Positions 43,719-50,373 of a DNA stretch of 64,000 nt are shown here, piece by piece. The notes below the pieces were generated by a model. It saw nothing but the letters and a program-made list of their open reading frames with translations. It had not been told where the DNA came from and did not search any database. Location: positions 8,921,060 to 8,985,059 of the forward strand of contig OX442314.1 of assembly GCA_949358305.1 (NCBI GenBank), written 5' to 3'. This DNA is from Strigamia acuminata. Lineage: Eukaryota > Arthropoda > Chilopoda > Geophilomorpha > Linotaeniidae. The translations under genes were made by a program, and so were the position numbers. Numbering within the stretch: position 1 is the stretch's first letter; each line of letters starts with the position of its first letter.

Positions 43719-46613
43719 TTACAAGTTTTTTAGAAGTTCGCCGATTGATTTCATCGATTTTTCGAACTCCTCAATAATCTTGTCTTTGCTCGTTTTCCTA
43801 TCAGGACATTCTTTAGCCCAATGTCCTAATTTTTTGCAAATGTTACACGGGTCAGTAGCAGGTGATTTTGCGACTTTTGGCGAAGGCGAGCTTGAGCGTT
43901 TGGCTTCGTCCTTTTTCGGGGTCGGCGACTTCAATCTACTGAGCGCGTCTGTCTTTGGTGAACCAAAAGTAACGTTTTTAGGCGCCATCTTTGGTCCAAA
44001 TTTTCGAGCTACTGCGTTATTACGGGCTAATAAAGCAGCTGCAGCCTCGCTTTCTGGTTCCGAGTCAGATTTCTCTGGTTCAGAAGCAGCTTCCATATCT
44101 GTCACTTCGGCTAAGTGAGCTTTAGGGGTTGGATGTGGATTTTTCCCATCCGATCCCTTTCTAGATTCCTTAGCAGTCTCTGCCAAAAAATCTCCTCGTT
44201 TTGGGGGTTGCAAAAGAGGGGTGTTAGCAAAACGTGTGTCTTTTGCCAACTCCTTTCTCCGTTGCTGTCGCTTAGCGTACGCAACTTTTTCATCAGCTGG
44301 TAGATAAGCTTTATAATTTTCGTCAATCCTTATCTGATTAGCTCGCATAAATTTGGCTAATTCAGCGAAACCACCCGGATAAGGTGCTCGTACAGAAAGT
44401 AGAACATTTTTTGAGTAATCTGTCAATCCACGACGGAATTGACGATCAATGGCTGCGTCTCCCATCGTATACGGGAGAGTGACCAATAAATCCTCAGTCC
44501 TTCTTAAATAAGAGCGAAGACTTTCGCCTTTATTTTGAGAAAGATTATCCCACATTTGTAATAAGTCTTCACTTGACTCTCCATACTCAGTCATGAATTC
44601 TTCTACAAAGTGGTTCCAGTTTTGAAATTGTTTAGAATAAAACCATTTCTCAGCTCGATCTATAAGAGCTTTTGGTACTACTCTTTTCAAAGCAGTGTGA
44701 CATGCAATGCCATTCAACCTTGAAATTCGTAAAACTTCATCTAAAAGAGTGGATCCAGCTTCCCATTCTCCATCGAATAAAGCGGGTTTGATGTGATCCC
44801 ATCTAATAGTTCTTTCATCAACTAGATCGTGAGTCCAGTTGTTGGCAGTATATTGAGCAATTTTCTGTCGTAGTGCAATGTCAGCATTATCGGCAGTAGC
44901 GTCAGATCGATCGGAAGATCGACGATCAGCTAATAATCGATCAATTTCTTCAGCAGTGTAATAATGTGTATTACGCCGTGAAGAGTGGCTTCGATGTCGA
45001 CGTCGATGAGATCGATGTCGATTATCGCGTTCTTGTTGCGCATTCGCATCAGAATCCGATCTTGAATCAGATTGTGAATTTGAAGGTGTGTTGAAATGTG
45101 GTGTTTCAGGTGGGTCGGGTGGGTCGCCGTCATCATCTGGTGGTCGACGTCCACCTCCAGGCGGTCCATCTCCATGTCCATCTGGATTTCTTCCATTTGG
45201 TGGATTTCTCCTATACTGACCCCCACCTGGCGGGCTTTCATGTCCGTCGGGTGGTTCGCGTGCTGGATTCATTTCTCGTCGACTTCTTTTCGACGAATCT
45301 TGTTGTTGCGTCAGTGGTATCGTTCGAGCAACGTGAATACCTGTTTCATGCCGCCTATTTCGATCGTCTACCATCCCCAGCAGTCGGTCACTGTTGTGAA
45401 AAATAGGATTTCGATTACCTGGGAGCGGATTGCGATCAGCTCTCCGTTCCTCGGAATCTGAAGGACGTTTTCTTTTTGAGCGATGGCGGCGACGCGAACG
45501 TTGGTCGTCATCACTCGATAATCCAGATTGGCTACTTAACTCTGAAACAACGGAAATTGTTATTGTTTCGGGAGTCAAAATAGGGACAGTTGGCGCAGCC
45601 ATTTCTGGTTGCACCAATTGGTCAGTATAATTCCTTGCTTGCAAACGATCTTTCATTTCTGCAAGCTCTTCTTGGGCGCGCAACAAATCAGCTCGGAGAA
45701 TTTCATTCTCATTTAGTTGACTTTGCGATTCTTCTGGTTGTAATCGCTTAGCAGGGTTGCTAGACTTGACTTGTCCGCTCGTACTGGGTTGATCCAGCGA
45801 GTGAAAAATCTCGTCTTCACGCTTAGCTATTTTGCTTTCGCGAGTACGCTGTGTTTTAGCACGTGTGTCTAATTCAGCAGCATATCTCACTAGTTGATTA
45901 TGATTGCGTTGGTAGTGGTCTGCCAAATCAATCAATTCTTTATTTTTCTGCTCCAGCTTACTTTTGGTAAGCTCGAGCTGTCTTCGCGCCTCTTGGTGTG
46001 AGCGAATTGAAAGTTCATTTCTAGTGTTCATTTTAGAAAGATCTTCCACTTCACCTTTTAATCGGTATTCTCTAGCTTTTTGGGCTAGAAATTCCTCATT
46101 TTGTCGATTGAGTTCCATATGTTGGAGTTCAACCTCCGCTTTTTGTTGTTGAAGCTCAGCTTCTTTTCGTTCCATTTCAAATTGTAAATTTGAAACGGCA
46201 CGATCAGTGTGAAGTCGTATCATGGCGCGATGAATCTCTTCCACCGTCATGTCGTCCGTTATTTGGGCGCCATCTTGGCGTGCTTGATTTCTCAAAGCAT
46301 CCAACATGGTCATGCGAGGAGGTGATTCGTGAGACGATTCACTTTCCATTTCACGTAACGTATTTTCCACTTCCTCCAGTGGAAGTGGCGGGAGTTCTTG
46401 GTCGTTAGAACTCGCACTTGAAGCGCTTAATGCTCTAGCAACTTCATTTTCAGCATCCTTAAGTTGTTTCGGATCTGGAACTGGTGTTATTTCTTCAGAA
46501 ATAATTTTCTCTGTAAGCATTTCAGGCTCGAGAGCCGGCAAAACCGTCGCTGCTCGTTTCTGAGTGCTTGGTCGACCTCGCTGTCGTTTTACAATTTGCA
46601 TTGGCGTCGCCAT
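43719..46613 (-). CDS. Element B gag
   Basis: 964 codons from ATG 46611-46613 to TAA 43719-43721. It forms the particle shell and packages RNA. Near the N-terminus is an AT-hook-like motif (VKRQRGRPSTQKR, residues 8-20). A coiled-coil-prone region rich in Glu/Gln/Arg follows at about residues 125-345 (ELQQQKAEVELQHMELNRQN). Next come Arg/Ser and Gly/Pro-rich low-complexity segments. The capsid-like domain lies at about residues 590-800 (WTHDLVDERTIRWDHIKPAL, WNHFVEEFMTEYGESSEDLL, SLRSYLRRTEDLLVTLPY). A single CCHC zinc knuckle (CNICKKLGHWAKEC) is near residue 930. Gag is long for Ty3/gypsy. It ends on the slippery site AAAAAAC, two codons before the stop. Confidence 0.92.
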   Translation of the reverse strand: MATPMQIVKRQRGRPSTQKRAATVLPALEPEMLTEKIISEEITPVPDPKQLKDAENEVARALSASSASSNDQELPPLPLEEVENTLREMESESSHESPPRMTMLDALRNQARQDGAQITDDMTVEEIHRAMIRLHTDRAVSNLQFEMERKEAELQQQKAEVELQHMELNRQNEEFLAQKAREYRLKGEVEDLSKMNTRNELSIRSHQEARRQLELTKSKLEQKNKELIDLADHYQRNHNQLVRYAAELDTRAKTQRTRESKIAKREDEIFHSLDQPSTSGQVKSSNPAKRLQPEESQSQLNENEILRADLLRAQEELAEMKDRLQARNYTDQLVQPEMAAPTVPILTPETITISVVSELSSQSGLSSDDDQRSRRRHRSKRKRPSDSEERRADRNPLPGNRNPIFHNSDRLLGMVDDRNRRHETGIHVARTIPLTQQQDSSKRSRREMNPAREPPDGHESPPGGGQYRRNPPNGRNPDGHGDGPPGGGRRPPDDDGDPPDPPETPHFNTPSNSQSDSRSDSDANAQQERDNRHRSHRRRHRSHSSRRNTHYYTAEEIDRLLADRRSSDRSDATADNADIALRQKIAQYTANNWTHDLVDERTIRWDHIKPALFDGEWEAGSTLLDEVLRISRLNGIACHTALKRVVPKALIDRAEKWFYSKQFQNWNHFVEEFMTEYGESSEDLLQMWDNLSQNKGESLRSYLRRTEDLLVTLPYTMGDAAIDRQFRRGLTDYSKNVLLSVRAPYPGGFAELAKFMRANQIRIDENYKAYLPADEKVAYAKRQQRRKELAKDTRFANTPLLQPPKRGDFLAETAKESRKGSDGKNPHPTPKAHLAEVTDMEAASEPEKSDSEPESEAAAALLARNNAVARKFGPKMAPKNVTFGSPKTDALSRLKSPTPKKDEAKRSSSPSPKVAKSPATDPCNICKKLGHWAKECPDRKTSKDKIIEEFEKSMKSIGELLKNL
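43725..43731 (-). promoter_or_regulatory. -1 ribosomal frameshift heptamer between gag and pol
   Basis: A AAA AAC in gag phase (CTA AAA AAC), followed by TTG TAA. The -1 frame is open from here into pol without a stop. The GC-rich sequence immediately 3' (GCGCGCATCCCGACGG) may form the stimulatory structure. Confidence 0.8.
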
Positions 46614-46685
46614 TTTGTCAAATTGAAAAAGAACAATGGAAATAAAGGATTTTTTCGCAAAAATCGGGTTTTAACAATCAAAACT

Positions 46686-46703
46686 ATCCCGGCCGGGCCC
46701 CCA
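46686..46703 (-). other. Element B primer-binding site (tRNA-Pro-like)
   Basis: Minus strand TGGGGGCCCGGCCGGGAT, two bases from the 5' LTR. This matches the complement of tRNA-Pro 3' ends (…CGGGCCC plus CCA) at nearly all positions, by comparison with general tRNA-Pro sequence. Confidence 0.75.
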
Positions 46704-46705
46704 AG

Positions 46706-47844
46706 TGCGGCGATCCGGGTTTTTACTTATTAAATTATGTAAATTCAATAAGCAATCGTCGTAGAGATGCCGTACAGGACTTCTACTCTGTGGCCAAATG
46801 TTTGTCTAGGGGAATGATTTTACACAGAGTAAAGGAAAAATTAGATAGCTTTAATTGTTCAAAATACAAAGGAGGTATTATTCAAAATGTTTGGGGTCGA
46901 TCTGGCTTCTTCTTCAATATCTACACTCACAGTTGACCGTTGGCTCCAAGATGGCGTCGATGGCGTCGTGTGAGCGCGGGATTTTAGCGGAGTAAACTCG
47001 ACGCTAAAATACGTTGCTAAAATATTCTAAAATCCTCGCGGAGCAAGCTCGACACGAGAATACGTCTTGCACACAGCGGTTTGATTATTACGGAGCAAGC
47101 TCGACGTAACAATCCGTCTTAACACAATTCGCTTTGTGGAGTTAAACTCAACACAAAGCCTTCAAACTAACAGAGTAAACTCGATGTTAGTTTCACACAG
47201 ATTTCTTTGTGGAGCAAGCTCGACACAAAGAACTACAAATCGACAGAGCAAGCTCAATGTCAATTCACACACAGAAATGGCTTAAATTACGTGTAGTAAT
47301 TCAAGCTAGAAAGTTGCTATTCCGTACAGTGGGTACAGACCAGCGATGAAACTCAATTCGTCCAAGAATCACAGATCACACTTTGCAGTTTTGGCAGAAG
47401 TTTGACACGGTTGTGAACAGTTTGGAGGTGGAATCAAGAGTGCGGGAAGAGTGGGCCAAAACCGTTTGGCTCACTTCTAAATCTGCTCAGAAAAGCTGCG
47501 CAGATGACGAGTTGCATGAAGATCACACACGGCCGCCTTCGGGTCGTGTGCAACAATCGAGCCGGGCACGCGCGAGGGGAAGGGATGCTCCGCCCAGGCA
47601 CACGCCTAGCAGCATCATCAAAGCAATGCACGCTGCAGCGCGATTGGTTGACGCTGTTGCTGGGCCAAAACTTGCTGCAAAACACAATATTATTTGGGTA
47701 ATATTGTGTCTTGTTTTATATTTTATTAATGTATGTTTTATTTCAATTTACCTTGAAACAAAACATATAAGCTTGTTGAATATGTTTATAAGACAATTTG
47801 GAAATATGGTGCGCACTCAAATAGGAATATTTGAGGTCACCACA
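46706..47844 (-). repeat. Element B 5' LTR, with hairpin cassette array at 46981-47265
   Basis: 1139 bp. Offset from the 3' LTR is 21280; substitutions were seen at about 46977 and 47092. It contains the same seven hairpin cassettes and the same antisense open frame. Confidence 0.92.
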
Positions 47845-47893
47845 AATCGAACGCCGTCAAACCAAACGCTTCGTGTCGTTCTTTTGTCTCACA

Positions 47894-47911
47894 TGGCGCA
47901 GTCGACGCTAC
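47894..47911 (+). other. TRIM primer-binding site (tRNA-Ser-like)
   Basis: TGGCGCAGTCGA directly after the LTR end CTCACA, the usual start of tRNA-Ser complements in insect retroelements. Only the first 12 bases match the pattern I know. Confidence 0.6.
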
Positions 47912-47989
47912 TAACCTAAAGGGAATCGCCGTTAATTCGCACACATCAACCGATGGCTCGCACACTTCGCACACAACGCACACCACGCA

Positions 47990-48085
47990 CGAATCGCACA
48001 AATCGCACAAATCGCTCAAATCGCTCAATCGCTCAATCGCTCAAATCGCTCAATCGCTCAAATCTCACAAATCGCACAACAAACT
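47990..48085. repeat. Short tandem repeat in TRIM leader
   Basis: Run of units of the form AAATCGC(A/T)C and CAATCGCT just upstream of the partial gag. Confidence 0.8.
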
Positions 48086-48127
48086 CGCACAAACGAATTC
48101 GCACCCGCACCCGCTTTACCGACGAAG

Positions 48128-48561
48128 ATGGCCGCCACAATGAACGCCAACTTCTTGAACACCGCCGACGCACGAACGCTACTACGCTCCACCAACGAAC
48201 GACTTCTGAACAGGTTTACTATCGCCGAATTACGCACCGAATGCGATACCAGGGAACTCCTGGTACCGGCAGGGGCGAACAAGGACGCGCTGGTCGCCGC
48301 ACTACTAGCACAGAACATCGCCGCACCGGCCAATTTGGCCGGCCCCACCGCATTGCCACTAACGGACCCACGCATCAACGACATGGCCACGGTTTTGGCC
48401 CTGCTGTCCGCGCACGTTCTGAGCCCGTCCACCACGCCACGCGTTCGACACGTTCATGGTCAACGATGGAGATCGTGCTTGGAAAGCACATGCGTCACAG
48501 CTGAAGCCCGACGTCCCGCGCCAGCAATCAGGGGACGATTGCACTTCAGTTGGGGGGGGCG
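48128..48561 (+). pseudogene. TRIM partial gag with SAP-like motif
   Basis: Open from ATG 48128 (MAATMNANFLNTADARTLL), with a SAP-like DNA-binding helix-loop-helix at about residues 30-62 (FTIAELRTECDTRELL, ANKDALVAALLAQN). About 110 residues in, the similarity to ordinary protein sequence fades, and the frame runs on into the 3' LTR, so the original gag-pol has been removed by deletion. The polypurine tract AGTTGGGGGGGGCG adjoins the 3' LTR. The fragment could be translated, but nothing shows that it is. It probably depends on another element for replication. Confidence 0.6.
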
Positions 48562-48750
48562 TGTGACTCTGCCGGCCCCCACCTCACCCCAGCGCCACCA
48601 TCGTCCTCGCACGTGTCCATTGACCCCTCGCCCGTGGTCCACTCGGGAAACCCTTTTGACCCACTTCCCCCTCTCCTTTGTTAAATAAACTTTTGGCATT
48701 CAATCGAACGCCGTCAAACCAAACGCTTCGTGTCGTTCTTTTGTCTCACA
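48562..48750 (+). repeat. TRIM 3' LTR
   Basis: 189 bp from TGTGACTCTGCC to TTGTCTCACA, with AATAAA at about 48684. It matches 25282-25425 plus 47849-47893 with about three substitutions. Confidence 0.92.
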
Positions 48751-48755
48751 ACGGT

Positions 48756-49071
48756 CATGTCTGTCTGTCCGTCCGTCGTCATCGATTCCTCCAAAACTAG
48801 CAGCTAGAGCCAAACGGGAAACTGCAACCTGCAATGAACTCAGCATACCTATATTAGTATCTGAAGATGTTTTCGTACTTCTCCGACCGTTTTAGTACAC
48901 TTTTAGCCTTTTTTTAACGGAAATGACGTCATATGACAGCGTTTAGAAGTCTAATATGTAATGCTTCCCTGCATTACAGATGTTTACTTGTATATTCCTT
49001 AAAAAACCGGAACCGGAAATTGGGTTATGTGTAAATTTAAAGGTCCTATTAGTCCCGCAGAAACTGTCAAA
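48756..49071. other. Flank of the transposon nest, no gene seen
   Basis: Together with 25136-25276 this was continuous before the TRIM inserted. It contains short GTCTGTCC repeats. The stretch ending at about 49133 reads on the minus strand as a hAT-like end (CAGGGGCAGATCTAG), which cuts into the secreted-protein gene copy 2. Confidence 0.5.
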
Positions 49072-49425
49072 TTAGTTCGGCTTTGGGGCGCTGGGCTCCA
49101 GCCCCATTATCCCCATTCTAGATCTGCCCCTGATGTCAAGGCATCTCCGTGTTAAACCAAACCAACTAAATAGATATTCAGTAGTAAGTTGCTTTTTAAT
49201 CTTAGCCCAATTGTGAACAGAAGAGTTTGTCACCGCGATACGTACTTTGTAATAGTCGTCGTCGCCGCCGCCGTCTGGGCTGCCATCTCCTACTGCCGTC
49301 GCTATAAAAATTGGAGATTTTTTTTGAAGATAAAATATTAAAACAAAATTGAAACTTATATTCAGGGAATAAGACTCACCAACACACAGCACAAAGATGA
49401 CGAACACGATCATTAAATAATTCAT
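49072..49425 (-). pseudogene. Secreted small-protein gene, copy 2 (C-terminus replaced by a transposon end)
   Basis: Exon 1 (49380-49425) encodes a signal peptide, MNYLMIVFVIFVLCVG, with donor GTGAGT. Exon 2 begins at 49301 after TTTTTATAG and encodes an acidic segment (DGSPDGGGDDDYYKVRIAV) and the conserved core SSVHNWAKIKKQL...FGLTRRCLDI. At about 49133 the sequence diverges abruptly from copy 1 and reads through a hAT-like end to a stop at 49072. Thus the signal peptide is intact here but the last 30 or so residues present in copy 1 are lost. A secreted product could still be made, with a chimeric tail. TATA box at 49549-49556. No family is recognised. Confidence 0.55.
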
Positions 49426-49435
49426 TTTCAACGGA

Positions 49436-49513
49436 TGCTCTTGCGGTAGAAGAATTGAACTATGTTGTGAATCGCTATTCACAACATAGTTCAATTCTTC
49501 ATCTGCAAGAGCT
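49436..49513. repeat. Perfect-arm hairpin in 5' UTR of secreted-protein gene copy 2
   Basis: The sequence from about 49443 (GTAGAAGAATTGAACTATG) folds back on ATAGTTCAATTCTTCATCTG to about 49510. The arms are around 30 bp with very few mismatches and a loop of about 4 bases. Copy 1 has only the left arm. Confidence 0.85.
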
Positions 49514-49548
49514 TCCGTTGGAAGACTTTTCTTGTTGAATGCAGCCGT

Positions 49549-49556
49549 ATATATAC
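49549..49556 (-). promoter_or_regulatory. TATA box of secreted-protein gene copy 2
   Basis: TATATATA in the same context (CAGCCGTATATATACAC) as copy 1. Confidence 0.5.
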
Positions 49557-49744
49557 ACATTTATTAATGGCCACATCTGGATGGTCTCTAATTGATTGCA
49601 TTCAATCGGATTAGAGATTCTATTAACTTTAATATTTCAATTCAGTAAAATGAATAGGTTATCAATTAGAGAAGTAAATATTAATTAACATAGGGCAGGT
49701 AATAAACTATTTTTAAAAGGTAATTTATCATACTAGTAGATATG

Positions 49745-50120
49745 GATGCCATAAAGTTTATATAAAATTTATATATTTAATATTATTTTCATAAAAAAAA
49801 TTATTTTTTCATAAACAAAAATTATATATATATATATATTTAATGTTGGAATTTATATATTTAATATTAGAATTTACATATTTAATATTATTTTCATAAA
49901 AAAATTTTTTTTTTTATAAAAAATAAATTGTTTTTTTTGATAAAAAATAGTTTTTTTTTTCAAAAAAAATAAATTGCTTTTTTTTCTCAAAAGAAAAAAA
50001 TTATTTTTTTTTCTCAAAAGAAAAAAATTATTTTTTTTTTCAAAAGATATAAATTGTTTCTTTCTCAAAAGATATAAATTGTTTTTTCTTTAATAAAAAG
50101 AAAACAATTTATCCAAATTT
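49745..50120. repeat. AT-rich low-complexity block
   Basis: TATATTTAATATTGGAATT-type repeats followed by irregular A/T runs similar to the satellite at 11500-11850. It corresponds to the flank of copy 1 of the secreted-protein gene. Confidence 0.75.
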
Positions 50121-50184
50121 TCTGGTATAAATTTGTTCCCATGTCCAGACCTATGCAGATTTCCCAATACTAAATTTGTTTCCA

Positions 50185-50330
50185 GTCCTGCTCATCATGA
50201 TCACGATCAACAAGACCGAACCCTCCCAATGGAACAATCACTCGATGAAATAAAAAGGAAAATAGTTTTAATGAAATGATGTAATCATAAATTAACAGTC
50301 CGTTTTTACATGTCGTGGAAAGTATTGATT
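50185..50330 (+). pseudogene. Duplicated fragment of symplekin last exon and 3' UTR
   Basis: Matches about 10490-10660 with substitutions and a deletion: ATCACGATCAACAAGACCGAACC, ACAATCACT(C/T)GAT, GAAATGATGTAATCATAAAT and CAGTCCGTT are recognisable in the same order. It is non-coding here and lies between the AT-rich block and the carboxypeptidase-like gene. Confidence 0.8.
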
Positions 50331-50373
50331 GTATATCACAATTGAATTAAATTTAAATGGATCGACAAGAAAT

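Larger units (their letters stand above)
25426..47844 (-). mobile_element. Ty3/gypsy LTR retrotransposon B (about 13 kb without nested element C)
   Basis: Two 1139-bp LTRs (25426-26564 and 46706-47844) differ at about two positions by eye, and AATC is duplicated at both ends (25422-25425, 47845-47848). In minus orientation the order is 5' LTR, tRNA-Pro-like primer site, gag, -1 frameshift site, pol, a spliced ORF3 broken by element C, polypurine tract (AAAAGGGGGGGAAG at 26565-26578), 3' LTR. All catalytic pol motifs are intact, so before the nested insertion it was probably autonomous. Confidence 0.93.
25282..48750 (+). mobile_element. TRIM-like miniature LTR element, split by element B
   Basis: A 5' LTR of 189 bp is present in two pieces: 25282-25425, and 47849-47893 after the 4-bp duplication. 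An intact 3' LTR follows at 48562-48750. The outer flanks carry ACGGT (25277-25281 and 48751-48755), a 5-bp TSD. LTR ends are TGTGAC...CTCACA. Without the nested elements the unit is only about 1.05 kb: LTR, primer-binding site, a 668-bp interior with a partial gag, polypurine tract, LTR. This size class matches terminal-repeat retrotransposons in miniature. The LTR halves differ at about three positions. Confidence 0.88.
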
